DNA of 64,000 nucleotides from Ampullimonas aquatilis (GTDB lineage Bacteria; Pseudomonadota; Gammaproteobacteria; Burkholderiales; Burkholderiaceae_D), in the NCBI RefSeq assembly GCF_049675895.1, contig NZ_CP183835.1:1-64000 (forward strand). Direction: 5' to 3'. This document shows positions 46,038-54,243 of this stretch, piece by piece (positions within the stretch are counted from its first letter, which is position 1; every line of letters begins with the position of its first letter). The translations under genes were made by a program, and so were the position numbers. The notes under the pieces are model-generated. The model had not been told where the DNA came from and did no database searches. It saw only the letters and a program-made list of their open reading frames with translations.

Positions 46038-46418
46038 ATGAAAACAACCCGACTCCATTTAGTGGCGAGCAATGATCAAAGTGCGGCCTATGAAGTAAAA
46101 AACAAAGTGGGCTACAAGACTTACCGTAGCACTCGCAGCCTTCGAACTAAGTTCTTACATGTCAAGTACCAGGCGCTCAATGCCGTTGATGCAATTGCGT
46201 ACTTGATCAAGCTTCCATTTGTGGCGATTGCTTGGGTAATAAGGTTTTTTCATGGCGCAAGTGTCAAAACGTTTAGAGGAACATTTTACGGAATTCATGT
46301 ACTTATTGGAGCCGTGTTAGTTTTACCTTTCCTTTTAATCTTTGGCGCAGTATTCGCAGGCTTGATCTATGGATACGTCTTAAAGTTTTGGCACTTCTTC
46401 GGCCATATTATTCATTAA
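46038..46418 (+). CDS. Small membrane protein, unknown function
   Basis: This protein has 126 residues from ATG 46038; a GTG at 46029 is an alternative. The basic N-terminal half (KTYRSTRSLRTKFLHVKY) is followed by two hydrophobic segments (AIAYLIKLPFVAIAWVIRFF and IHVLIGAVLVLPFLLIFGAVFAGLIYGYV). No family is recognised. It may be an accessory gene under control of the palindrome at 45953-45974. Confidence 0.55.
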   Translation: MKTTRLHLVASNDQSAAYEVKNKVGYKTYRSTRSLRTKFLHVKYQALNAVDAIAYLIKLPFVAIAWVIRFFHGASVKTFRGTFYGIHVLIGAVLVLPFLLIFGAVFAGLIYGYVLKFWHFFGHIIH

Positions 46419-46492
46419 CTACTGTCTAATTGGATCTGATTTCCACCCTTGAAATCGAATTCAATTAGCTACAGATATTTATTCTCCAATAA

Positions 46493-46726
46493 ATGACAAT
46501 ATTCTTTCAAGCAATTGGCGTCTTTATACCCAAGCTGACTATTGATATCGAAGGTAATTGTTTTTCACTCACTGAGGCCGAAGCTAAGCGCCTTAAGAAA
46601 ACACTTGAGCAAGGCATACTAAAACTCCAAAGAGAAAGACTCATCAATGCCATGTCCGAAGGCGATCAATTCTTTACTGGCAAGGTCACAGACCAAGCCA
46701 CTATCGACGCAATGGAAATTGACTGA
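46493..46726 (+). CDS. Small hypothetical protein
   Basis: This is a 77-residue soluble protein with a short N-terminal beta part (VFIPKLTIDIEGNCFSLTEAEAKRL) and a helical middle. No family is recognised and no strong ribosome site is visible (ccaataaatg). It precedes another small gene by 37 bp. It could be real or a chance frame. Confidence 0.45.
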   Translation: MTIFFQAIGVFIPKLTIDIEGNCFSLTEAEAKRLKKTLEQGILKLQRERLINAMSEGDQFFTGKVTDQATIDAMEID

Positions 46727-46763
46727 ATACATCACCATAGTAAAGACAAGCAGGGAAAAGTAC

Positions 46764-47171
46764 ATGCAACAAAATTTCACCTCAGAGCTTGCCTTGCTCA
46801 TGAAATTTACAGGCGACACAGCAACTGCAATTCGGATGTACAGCGCCTACACCGGTGGTAGCCCATCTAACTCTACTCACATACCCTATGATCGAGAACG
46901 AGAGGCACTAGATTTGATGTTTCTCGCAGACGCTTTACATCACTTCAGCACACTGGGACACGCCTTACAAGAGGCAAACCCGGCTCGTTTGGTACAGACA
47001 TGCGACAGGCTGCTGCGCAGTTTCTCTCATTACGACACGGAGTATCCTGGGCTCGGCCGACGTCAACCCAAGCCGACTTTTGAACGCTGGCGGCAAACGA
47101 TAGATTTGAATATGGCAAGAAAGGCCATAGCTGGCATCCGCGACAAGGCGCTTGTATTACCTAGAAACTAA
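46764..47171 (+). CDS. Hypothetical helical protein
   Basis: This is a 135-residue protein. The ATG at 46764 follows cagggaaaag; an open frame extends upstream but through the previous gene. The sequence is helical (REREALDLMFLADALHHFSTLGHALQEA, LVQTCDRLLRSFSHY), resembling plasmid-borne proteins with no assigned function. No catalytic motif is visible. Confidence 0.6.
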   Translation: MQQNFTSELALLMKFTGDTATAIRMYSAYTGGSPSNSTHIPYDREREALDLMFLADALHHFSTLGHALQEANPARLVQTCDRLLRSFSHYDTEYPGLGRRQPKPTFERWRQTIDLNMARKAIAGIRDKALVLPRN

Positions 47172-47582
47172 CACAATGAATATCGTCTTCAAGTTTGGAT
47201 TTGTGCTTGGTAAAGTCTGATGACGAAGATTAACGTAAAGTTATGAGGGAATTCAAATATGAATTTGAAATAGCAGGAGAGGGACTGAATACGACGTTTT
47301 TAACATAAGATTAATTACGGCGTAGTGGAAATGGCAGATTAATGGATGTATAAACGGTCTAACTGTAGAGTGCCACGATTAATGAAAACTTTGCCAAGTT
47401 AATGAAAAAAAGTGATGCAGATCCGGTAAACATAATGAAAAAAGCACGAGCCAATGCAGCGTAAGCTGTATCGAATAAGACACCGGCATTTCCAGCCTCT
47501 AAGGGAGAAATCACCACGTTTTCTCCAAAATTATCTATCCGTTTTTTAGTCTTAGTCGTACGTTTGCAGACAACCACCGCTA
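47172..47582. other. Gene-poor interval between backbone and Abi module
   Basis: No supported gene lies in these 411 bp. There is a short inverted repeat TTCAAAT-N4-ATTTGAA (47252-47269) and a 20-codon reading frame at about 47400-47462 (MKKSDADPVNIMKK...) without a ribosome site. It looks like decayed or regulatory DNA flanking the imported defence cassette. Confidence 0.4.
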
Positions 47583-47616
47583 TTGACAACCTATACCCTA
47601 TACTATAGAGTATTAC
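47583..47616 (+). promoter_or_regulatory. Candidate promoter of the Abi-associated small RNA
   Basis: A perfect -35 TTGACA (47583-47588) is followed, after 17 bp, by TAGAGT (47606-47611; 4 of 6), or after 15 bp by TATAGA. No open reading frame follows before the hairpin with its T run, so the product would be a short RNA starting near 47618. Confidence 0.5.
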
Positions 47617-47617
47617 T

Positions 47618-47675
47618 TAACACGGCCCCTCTCGGTAACTCTGCCTAGGCAGACAAGCTGCTGAGGGGTTTTTTC
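47618..47675 (+). ncRNA. Candidate structured small RNA next to the Abi/HEPN gene
   Basis: This is a short predicted transcript of about 58 nt with strong structure. CCCCTC (47626-47631) pairs with GAGGGG (47663-47668), followed directly by six T (47669-47674), a rho-independent end on this strand only. Inside, TCTGCC-TAGGCAGA (47640-47653) forms a second helix. A TTGACA promoter lies just upstream. It converges on the Abi gene, whose stop is 10 bp away. It could simply be a terminator, but the promoter and inner hairpin suggest an RNA partner of the HEPN protein. Confidence 0.5.
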
Positions 47676-47684
47676 TTGCCTGTA

Positions 47685-48683
47685 CTACCACCTAGCCTCC
47701 CAATCCTTGGGAGCGCCCATACCAGTAAGGTTAAGGTTAAGGTGAGATAGATCAGGGAAAGTCATGAGATGTGCTTTCAATCGATCGGACCAGCTTGAGC
47801 GAGGGTTGAGCACGCCAAGCAGATGCTTGGTAATATTCAAGAGTAAGAAGCAACGTGCTCGCGCGTGTGTATCGTCCTCAAACGGTTTGATCCACTCCAT
47901 CTTGGCAGAAACTGAAGATGGCAGCTTCGGCTGGTCAATGATGTTTCGGTTCCAAAGACGGCTGTGGTGCGCGCATACATTACGCAGGTAGTTTAAGCTA
48001 CGCAGCCATGTCGCGAACACTCGGCCATTGCTCACGCAGTATTGGTTGGCAATTTTATCTTGCTCTTTCTCTTGCATACCATTGAACAGGGTTGATAGCG
48101 TGCCAAAGTCCCACACTTCACAGGCTACCCAGATCGCCAACGGAAGGCCATACTTGGCACGGTTGTGTCGAACGAATTCTTCCTTGGAACGGCTGATCAA
48201 TTGAGCGTGCTTTCCCAACCATTCGTGGTGTCGAGTGACACCCGAGTCCTTATCCAGTTTGGAGCCAAACTCTGTGTGGAACAGCTCAGGCTTAAGGTAG
48301 GCAAATGGATCAAGCCTCCCCAAGGAGTGGGACACATCCACACGCAATGCCACCTCGATGCGCTCTAACGCGTCCATCACCAGCAGACGAAGTTGCTTGT
48401 CGAACACATATAGATCCACCGCATTCTGGAAGGTGGCTCCTTCTTGGAAGGCATCTAACACGATGCGCCCTTCACGTACTTTTTTCGGCTTGTGGCTATG
48501 TTCATCCAGCAGGCATACCGGCTCACTACGTTCGCGGAACGCGTACCAGTAGCCGCTGAGGCGGTAGTAACCAATGCGCTCTAGATAATCCAGTGCACGT
48601 GCATGGTCGTCAACGACCATGCCCCGGCCGAGCAATTGATTCAGTTGATCTTCATAGCTTTTCCAAGGTTTGGTGTAGCTCAT
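47685..48683 (-). CDS. Abi_2/AbiF-type abortive infection HEPN protein
   Basis: This protein has 332 residues from ATG 48683; a TTG eight codons upstream is less likely. The start KPWKSYEDQLNQLLGRGM, the block YLERIGYYRLSGYWYAF and FDKQLRLLVMDALERIEVALR are typical of the Abi_2 (AbiD/AbiF) family. The HEPN ribonuclease motif R-x4-H is present as LRNVCAHHSRLW (R234-H239). Such proteins stop phage growth by cleaving RNA once activated. It lies between a convergent candidate small RNA and a divergent XRE regulator, the layout of a regulated toxin/defence cassette. Confidence 0.88.
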   Translation of the reverse strand: MSYTKPWKSYEDQLNQLLGRGMVVDDHARALDYLERIGYYRLSGYWYAFRERSEPVCLLDEHSHKPKKVREGRIVLDAFQEGATFQNAVDLYVFDKQLRLLVMDALERIEVALRVDVSHSLGRLDPFAYLKPELFHTEFGSKLDKDSGVTRHHEWLGKHAQLISRSKEEFVRHNRAKYGLPLAIWVACEVWDFGTLSTLFNGMQEKEQDKIANQYCVSNGRVFATWLRSLNYLRNVCAHHSRLWNRNIIDQPKLPSSVSAKMEWIKPFEDDTHARARCFLLLNITKHLLGVLNPRSSWSDRLKAHLMTFPDLSHLNLNLTGMGAPKDWEARW

Positions 48684-48762
48684 TGTAAAGATGCCTTTGC
48701 TAGTCAAAGTTGAGTCAGCTACCTGCTAATATGATGCACTTAATTCAATATATAAATATATA

Positions 48763-48795
48763 TTGACAAGTAATTACTTGTAAAACAATTAATAT
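48763..48795. promoter_or_regulatory. XRE promoter with palindromic operator
   Basis: The perfect 16-bp palindrome ACAAGTAATTACTTGT (48766-48781) overlaps a -35 TTGACA (48763-48768). A TAATAT at 48790-48795 could be the -10, although the spacing is long. It lies 39 bp upstream of the XRE gene and between it and the divergent Abi gene. Autorepression by the XRE protein is inferred. Confidence 0.55.
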
Positions 48796-48819
48796 TAAGC
48801 CGGATGGTAATCGATTGGG

Positions 48820-49254
48820 ATGAAATTTATGGATAAAGCGGCCCAGGCAAAAGCACTTGGTGAGCGCTTGCGGTTAGAACGTAAACGACTGGGTTTTACA
48901 CAAGATAGTTTGGCCGCGCGCGTTGGCATGCGGCAGCATACGATTTACCAATATGAGAATGGTTATACCTCGCCGAGTACTCTTTTCTTGTACACCTTAC
49001 ATGAGCTGGGATTTAATGTGCTGTTTATATTGTTGGGGCGGGAACATGTGCCAAAGCCGAGTGACTTTGCGCCGGACGTGTTGCGTTATGTGGCTGACGC
49101 CGTGGATCATATTGAGAAGCAATTATCCGATGGACCACTCTCGTCGGAGACAAAGTTACGCATGATGTTGATTTTGTTGGGGCAATATGTTGAACGTCCC
49201 AATACGACACCCCTCACTGACCTTCAGTCCTTGGAATTGTTGATTAGGAATTAA
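48820..49254 (+). CDS. XRE-family transcriptional regulator
   Basis: This is a 144-residue protein. The N-terminal helix-turn-helix is complete: ALGERLRLERKRLGFTQDSL, AARVGMRQHTIYQYENGYTSPS, TLFLYTLHELGFNVLFIL. The C-terminal part is helical and may dimerise. It is divergent from the Abi gene with a 16-bp palindrome in between, so it probably regulates itself and perhaps the Abi protein. Starts at 48820 and 48829 are both possible. Confidence 0.85.
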   Translation: MKFMDKAAQAKALGERLRLERKRLGFTQDSLAARVGMRQHTIYQYENGYTSPSTLFLYTLHELGFNVLFILLGREHVPKPSDFAPDVLRYVADAVDHIEKQLSDGPLSSETKLRMMLILLGQYVERPNTTPLTDLQSLELLIRN

Positions 49255-49313
49255 TCAATCGAACCCCATTCCTAAGAATGAAGCAGCATAGTTAGCGCAA
49301 ATTGATCCAAAAT

Positions 49314-49937
49314 CTATTTGGGATCAGCTCGTGAAGTGAACTCTTGCGTTGGTAATTCCCGCATCAAATCGAACGCATTATCCGCAGTGGCGCTTAACCA
49401 GTCTTTTCTGCTAGATGGCGGGACAATGACTAAACTGCGTTTCTCGTCACCAGGCTTATGAAACTGGCCCATGATGGGATGACCATCAGCATTAATCGTC
49501 AACATCGAAAACGATTGCACCACCTCACCACTCGTTTTATCCGTCCATCGATCCCATATCCCCGCCACGCTGAACGGCTCATGGTCTTGCCGCTCAATCG
49601 CCCACCTGACCGCCTTACCGCTTGTCCAATTGGGTTCGTAAAACCGTTCCATGGGAATCAAACAAAACTGTCTGCGCTTCCAGGCTTGACGATAGCTGGG
49701 TTTCTCTGCCACGGTTTCAGATCGAGCGTTGTAAGTACGCTTTGCAAATGAACGATCTTTTGCCCAATGTGGGATCAACCCAAATACTGCCAGCTCGACT
49801 CTTGTTTGCGCTGACTCATCTAACACGATCATCGGTGCCTGATAGCCTGGATAGGCTTCTGATGGGTAATCGTCCAGCTCTACCCCTGTCGGGGCTTTGA
49901 GCCGTTCTTTTTTGATAGGCGTGAAATTAACGCACAT
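49314..49937 (-). CDS. SRAP-domain protein (YedK/HMCES-like)
   Basis: This 207-residue protein has the catalytic Cys2 exposed after Met removal (MCVNF), and the active-site blocks TYNARSETVAEKPSYRQAW, CLIPMERFYEPN and HPIMGQFHKPGDEKR. SRAP proteins crosslink to abasic sites in single-stranded DNA and protect them. It is divergent from umuD with a LexA box 27 bp beyond its start, so SOS induction is likely. On a conjugative plasmid it would protect the incoming single strand; that use is inferred. Confidence 0.92.
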   Translation of the reverse strand: MCVNFTPIKKERLKAPTGVELDDYPSEAYPGYQAPMIVLDESAQTRVELAVFGLIPHWAKDRSFAKRTYNARSETVAEKPSYRQAWKRRQFCLIPMERFYEPNWTSGKAVRWAIERQDHEPFSVAGIWDRWTDKTSGEVVQSFSMLTINADGHPIMGQFHKPGDEKRSLVIVPPSSRKDWLSATADNAFDLMRELPTQEFTSRADPK

Positions 49938-49981
49938 TTGCCAATCTCGTGATGTGGATTATACTGTATATAAACACAGCA
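49938..49981 (+). promoter_or_regulatory. SOS promoter with LexA box between SRAP and umuD genes
   Basis: For umuD: -35 TTGCCA (49938-49943), 16-bp spacer, -10 TATACT (49960-49965). The LexA box CTGT-N8-ACAG is perfect at 49964-49979 and overlaps the -10. On the other strand a perfect TATAAT (49963-49958) overlaps the same box and could serve the SRAP gene. One LexA dimer would thus repress both directions. Confidence 0.8.
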
Positions 49982-49993
49982 ATTTATGCCATT

Positions 49994-50437
49994 ATGGAAC
50001 CTAGCATACCGACCCTCTACCAGACTCCAATCAGCATTAAAACGGCCATGCCCAGTGGTGTGCCGGTGGCGTTGGTGCGATTATCAGCAGGTTTTCCCTC
50101 GCCTGCCGCCGATTATTCTGAAGATCCGCTCGATCTTAACGAATATCTGATTGAACGCAAAGAGGCTACATTCATGTTCACAGTATCGGGCGATTCGATG
50201 CAACTTGCAGGTATATTGGATGGTGACAAAGTCGTGGTTGATCGCTCGATCACGCCGCAGCATGGGCAAATTGTTGTCGCCGTTTATAACGGTGAGTTTA
50301 CGATTAAAAGATTGTTCATGCGCGGTGGCCGCGTCGAATTACGCCCAGACAATCCTAAGTATCGGCCCATTATTTTGCGAGATGGCAATGAATTGCAGGT
50401 GTGGGGAGTTGTCAGAGCGGTCGTAAGACGGTGTTAA
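49994..50437 (+). CDS. umuD: UmuD-like SOS mutagenesis protein
   Basis: This is a 147-residue LexA/UmuD-type autoprotease starting at ATG 49994. The cleavage region is LSAGFPSPAADYSEDPLDLN, the catalytic serine is in TVSGDSMQLAGILDGD, and the general-base lysine in GEFTIKRLF. RecA-stimulated self-cleavage yields UmuD', the partner of UmuC in DNA polymerase V. An upstream in-frame ATG (49949) lies inside the promoter and is rejected. umuC follows after 6 bp. Confidence 0.92.
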   Translation: MEPSIPTLYQTPISIKTAMPSGVPVALVRLSAGFPSPAADYSEDPLDLNEYLIERKEATFMFTVSGDSMQLAGILDGDKVVVDRSITPQHGQIVVAVYNGEFTIKRLFMRGGRVELRPDNPKYRPIILRDGNELQVWGVVRAVVRRC

Positions 50438-50443
50438 TCAATC

Positions 50444-51733
50444 ATGCACACCAATCCAATCTTTAGTTTAGTCGATGTTAATAACTTCTATGTGAGTGTG
50501 GAGCGGGTATTTAATCCCAAGCTCGATGGCAAACCGATGGTCGTGCTCTCCAACAATGATGGCTGTGTCGTCGCACGTTCAGCCGAAGTTAGAGCACTCG
50601 GCGTCAAAATGGGGGAGCCGTGGTTCAAGCTTCATAACCTCGCTAAAGAACATGGCATCGTTGCTTACTCGTCAAATTACACGCTTTATGGAGACGTGTC
50701 GAATCGGGTTGTGCAGGTGCTTAAGCGATTTAGCCCAGACATGGAGGTCTATTCCATTGACGAATCATTTCTTCGTGTAGAAAACGTCCTACCCCTCTAT
50801 GACAGTGCCATCACCTTTGGCCAAACGATTCGTCTGACAATTCGCCGTGATATTGGTTTGCCGGTGTGTGTGGGCTTTGGTAGTAGTAAAACACTGGCCA
50901 AGTTTGCTAACTTTCTGGCCAAAAAGAACCCCGAGTTTGACGGGGTTTGCGATCTGACGGGCATGTCAGCCGGTGAACAACGCTATTGGATGGCCAAGAC
51001 CGAAGTCGGGGAAATATGGGGCATCGGTAGACGCCTTGCTAAACGTCTCAACGAGATGCAAATACACAGTGTGCTGGATTTGACCCAAGCCTGCCCCAAA
51101 CGGTTGAGAGAACGCTTTGGGGTGGTGATGGAGCGAACCATCGCCGAATTAAATGGTGAATCAGCTTTGGCACTGGAAGATGTTGCACCGACTAAAAAGC
51201 AAATTATGAACTCGCGTTCCTTTGGTGAGTTAGTCACCGAACCGTCTGTACTACGAGCGGCCATTGCGCACCATGTCGAACGCGCTACGGAAAAACTCAG
51301 ACTTCAACAGAGCTTGGCAGGTGCAGTGCTCGTGTTTATTCATACCAACCGATTTCGACTAGAAGACCGCCAATATCAGCCCAGCGTAGTAGTCCCATTA
51401 CCGATGGCCACCGACGATACCTGCCAAATCAGCAGGTATGCCCTTTTAGGTCTGAGAAATATTTATAAACAGGGGTATAACTACAAGAAAGCAGGCGTTA
51501 TGTTAATGGAACTTAGCCCTAAAGCGCACCAGCAAGTCACGCTGTTTGATAGTCCTGCGCACCTGGCCAAGTCGGAACGATTGATGAGTGTACTGGATCG
51601 GATCAATCGAACCTGGGGGCAAGACACAATACGAACTGGCGCGACCAGTCTGTACGGCGGGGCGGCGATGAAGGCCGAATTAAAATCTCCGAGGTACACG
51701 ACACGATGGGGAGAGTTGCCAGTTGTTTATTAA
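50444..51733 (+). CDS. umuC: UmuC-like Y-family DNA polymerase V subunit
   Basis: This is a 429-residue translesion polymerase. Catalytic carboxylates are in SLVDVNNFYVSVERVF and VYSIDESFLRV; the YSSNYTLYGDVS and VGFGSSKTLAKFANFLAKK blocks are typical. The C-terminal little-finger and beta-clamp region is present, giving full length. It is co-transcribed with umuD behind a LexA box. Plasmid umuDC operons raise mutation and damage survival in the host. Confidence 0.95.
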   Translation: MHTNPIFSLVDVNNFYVSVERVFNPKLDGKPMVVLSNNDGCVVARSAEVRALGVKMGEPWFKLHNLAKEHGIVAYSSNYTLYGDVSNRVVQVLKRFSPDMEVYSIDESFLRVENVLPLYDSAITFGQTIRLTIRRDIGLPVCVGFGSSKTLAKFANFLAKKNPEFDGVCDLTGMSAGEQRYWMAKTEVGEIWGIGRRLAKRLNEMQIHSVLDLTQACPKRLRERFGVVMERTIAELNGESALALEDVAPTKKQIMNSRSFGELVTEPSVLRAAIAHHVERATEKLRLQQSLAGAVLVFIHTNRFRLEDRQYQPSVVVPLPMATDDTCQISRYALLGLRNIYKQGYNYKKAGVMLMELSPKAHQQVTLFDSPAHLAKSERLMSVLDRINRTWGQDTIRTGATSLYGGAAMKAELKSPRYTTRWGELPVVY

Positions 51734-51778
51734 AACGAATTATCATGCTAGCCATACTGCTGACATAGTTAAGCCAGA

Positions 51779-52225
51779 ATGCGACTAATAAAGATGACGG
51801 TCAACGATAACCCATTTCCATTTGCCCGGTTGCGACACTCGGCTGAAGAACGAGGCTTACATGACTGGGTGCCAGTTTTGGCGCTATGGTTATCTAAATA
51901 TGAATTAATTACAGAGTATTTGGATTGGCCTGATCAAGATCCCGTTGTGTCAGTGACCAAGTTAATCGAGTCTTATGCTGAGAGACCTGACGATGAGGCG
52001 TTTGCACATCAATTGGCTAGGCTAGATTTTCTAACCTTCCGCGTCAATTGCTCCAAACCGACCGGTATGTGGAACCCTGCCGATGAATCATTTCTTGATT
52101 TCATTGCCCGTTCTATCGTTGTCGTACAGTTAGCTGACGAATTTCCTGCGCCCGACTTCACAGAATCCTGGCTGCTGCGTAATTTATCGGAATCACGCAA
52201 TGATCCAGACTGGAAATATAAGTAA
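51779..52225 (+). CDS. Hypothetical protein downstream of umuC
   Basis: This is a 148-residue acidic soluble protein (or 143 from the second ATG at 51794). Tryptophan-rich segments (HDWVPVLALWLSKYELITEYLDWPDQDP) and a helical end are seen. No family is recognised. It lies 45 bp after umuC on the same strand, so it may be part of the SOS transcript. Confidence 0.55.
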   Translation: MRLIKMTVNDNPFPFARLRHSAEERGLHDWVPVLALWLSKYELITEYLDWPDQDPVVSVTKLIESYAERPDDEAFAHQLARLDFLTFRVNCSKPTGMWNPADESFLDFIARSIVVVQLADEFPAPDFTESWLLRNLSESRNDPDWKYK

Positions 52226-52256
52226 CCGCAACCAATTCTCAAACCAGGACTGCAAT

Positions 52257-52294
52257 AAAAAACGGGGCAATGGCTGTTAAGACCGATTGCCCCG
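52257..52294 (-). terminator. Rho-independent terminator of the mobilisation operon
   Basis: CGGGGCAAT (52263-52271) and ATTGCCCCG (52286-52294) form a perfect 9-bp stem. On the minus strand the stem is followed by six T. It lies about 90 bp past the end of the relaxase gene and fits as the end of that leftward transcript. Confidence 0.8.
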
Positions 52295-52384
52295 CTGGTA
52301 CATCAAGTCAGGGGAGACTTATAACGATTCTCCCCATCTTGTCATCCACTGTCAAGAAAAATTGTATTACTTGGTTATATATCC

Positions 52385-53398
52385 CTACCGATCATTCATT
52401 TCCCCATCAGACTTCATGTCTGGCTCTTTATTCATCCGCTTCCCTTCGGCCAGGTAGTCCATAACTTTAGTTGCCAAAGTCTTATCTGCTGGATCAGAAG
52501 ACTGCATTAAGCCACTCACCATCCCATGATAAGCAGTCAAGACTGCTTTTTCTGTTTTCTTGGCTTTAGCGACAATCTCCGGTGATGCTTTGCGCTTCCC
52601 AATAGAATGCGGCTTTACACCCCGCTCGGTTTGCATTTTACGAACTGACAACTTTTCGCCACGCTCACGCTGAAGACGTTGAGCACGGTTGATTGAACTT
52701 GCTTCAATCCCGTTTTCATTGAGGGCTAAAGCAAAGTCTTCTCGCCATCGCGCCAAATCCGCTTTACGAGGGTTGAGCTTTACCCCATTCTCATTCCTTG
52801 CTTTTACCGCCAGGTGAACATGAGGGTGCTTTGATGGTTCTTTATCAGGGTCAGTTTCAAAGGTATGAAGCGCCATGACATATTGATGATCAGGAAACTC
52901 TCTGGCCGCAAAATCTCTGGCCGCACGTTTTACCCCAATCGGATCGGTGCCTTCTGGCATCGACAAAACGATATTGAACGCCTCACGGTGTTGACCTTCA
53001 TCGGGAATTTTAATATCGGTATTTGCCCACTCGTCAGCCAATTCTTTCAGTCCGTCCTTACCCTTGATGATGTTGCCATCTTGGTCTTCCAAGTCCAATT
53101 TTCCGTGGCGAGAAATATAGGAAAAGTGGGCAGCGATGACTTTCATGCCCTTGCCACCACCCGATATTTTCACGACCGCTTGCGGCGCTTGATTGGTGAT
53201 CGCAGTGAGCTTTTTCCGAATCAATGCCGGCTTGGATTGACCGTCACGTAGGGTATTGGTCTTGGGACTTTTACTGGACATGGTTAAGCCGGTCAGACTG
53301 CGTTTCTTCGCCTGCTTAACTGGTTGAACAGGACTCATATTGAAAAGCCCATCACCCCAATCAACCAAAATCCCATCAATCTGCTTTGGATGACTCAT
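52385..53398 (-). CDS. P-type conjugative relaxase
   Basis: This protein has 337 residues from ATG 53398, which overlaps the upstream stop (ATGA); a longer reading to 53410 is less likely. The region VVKISGGGKGMKVIAAHFSYISRHGKL and the histidine motif SKHPHVHLAVKARNENG (HxH metal site) identify a MOBP relaxase, with REFPDHQYVMALHTFETD before it. The protein is shorter than large TraI relaxases and has a basic tail. It should cut at the nic site near 54046 and carry the strand to VirD4. The catalytic tyrosine is probably one of those in the HFSYISRHG segment. Confidence 0.9.
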   Translation of the reverse strand: MSHPKQIDGILVDWGDGLFNMSPVQPVKQAKKRSLTGLTMSSKSPKTNTLRDGQSKPALIRKKLTAITNQAPQAVVKISGGGKGMKVIAAHFSYISRHGKLDLEDQDGNIIKGKDGLKELADEWANTDIKIPDEGQHREAFNIVLSMPEGTDPIGVKRAARDFAAREFPDHQYVMALHTFETDPDKEPSKHPHVHLAVKARNENGVKLNPRKADLARWREDFALALNENGIEASSINRAQRLQRERGEKLSVRKMQTERGVKPHSIGKRKASPEIVAKAKKTEKAVLTAYHGMVSGLMQSSDPADKTLATKVMDYLAEGKRMNKEPDMKSDGEMNDR

Positions 53399-53976
53399 TT
53401 TGCCTGCCACCTTTCGACGTTGGCCGTCAGTAACTCGGAAACCTTTTCAACATGAAACTTAACCAGTCGATTCACTTCCTGAAATAGTGCGATCTTTAAT
53501 TCAGATGATTCACCCGCGTTGGCATCCAAATGGGCAGCGATACTGGCTAAAGACTTGGCGACTTTTTTTAAGGTGCGTGATGACTCGATTAAAGCCTCCA
53601 ATTCCGCTTGATTGAATTGGGCTTCATGGGTCAGTCTTGCACGAATCAAGGAGGCGATCCATCGGGAAACAGCAAATCCCTCACGTTCAGCGATTGCCAA
53701 AACCAGACGATTTTCTTCCGCGCTTAAGTGCAGTTCTTTTTTAACTTTCGGCTCATTGCGGGATAGGTCGTTGATCACCCTTCCCGTCTTCATCGGGGTT
53801 GACGACTCCCCTACTTTGCGATGACCGCCCTGCCCTTGGTCGGCCTCTAACAACCTTTGCACGACTGAACGGATGGCACTACTGGATGTGACATTTCTCT
53901 TTTGGCAATAGGCCATCCAACCTGGTTTCATGTCAAGTAGGTCAACATTCAGAACGCTTTCTCGTTTTTTATTCAT
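53395..53976 (-). CDS. MobC-like relaxosome accessory protein
   Basis: This is a 193-residue protein. The middle segment KKELHLSAEENRLVLAIAEREGFAVSRWIASLIRARLT looks like the ribbon-helix-helix-type DNA-binding part of MobC/NikA relaxosome proteins, followed by a long helix (ELEALIESSRTLKKVAKSLASIAAHL). It should bind next to nic and assist the relaxase. Translation is coupled to the relaxase by a 4-bp overlap. The probable oriT lies just upstream of its start. Confidence 0.78.
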   Translation of the reverse strand: MNKKRESVLNVDLLDMKPGWMAYCQKRNVTSSSAIRSVVQRLLEADQGQGGHRKVGESSTPMKTGRVINDLSRNEPKVKKELHLSAEENRLVLAIAEREGFAVSRWIASLIRARLTHEAQFNQAELEALIESSRTLKKVAKSLASIAAHLDANAGESSELKIALFQEVNRLVKFHVEKVSELLTANVERWQAK

Positions 53977-54035
53977 GGGCTTTAAACCAACAATCTGATC
54001 ACGATATCGATATTGTAATACAACTACATGGCGGT

Positions 54036-54150
54036 AGCCTATCCTGCCTTAAATAAATTCGCATCAAAAATTTGATATTATCAAATTTTTCCTACATTTA
54101 GCGCAGCCTGGATAACGGGTAAAGCCCAGCGGCAAAGGGGCTTGCCCCTT
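54036..54150 (+). other. Probable oriT with IncP-like nic core
   Basis: The gap between the mobilisation operon and the next genes contains CCTATCCTGCC at 54038-54048, identical to the core of the RP4 (IncP) nic region, where cleavage falls between G and C (here 54046/54047). Nearby are a perfect palindrome with 12-bp arms (54066-54077 and 54079-54090) and the repeat AAGGGGC-TT-GCCCCTT (54135-54150). Position beside the MOBP relaxase and MobC-like genes supports oriT. The exact cut is inferred by analogy. Confidence 0.75.
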
Positions 54151-54243
54151 AATGAGCTATCGTTGAATGAATGATGAAGGAAAAAAACAGCACAACACCG
54201 CAAGGATGTTTGTGCTGTGAATTTAGAAGCTGGGAGAAAACGA

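Noticed and set aside
47359..47589. 76-codon leftward reading frame before the Abi module
   Set aside because: It starts at TTG without a ribosome site and overlaps the candidate small-RNA promoter; no family resemblance.
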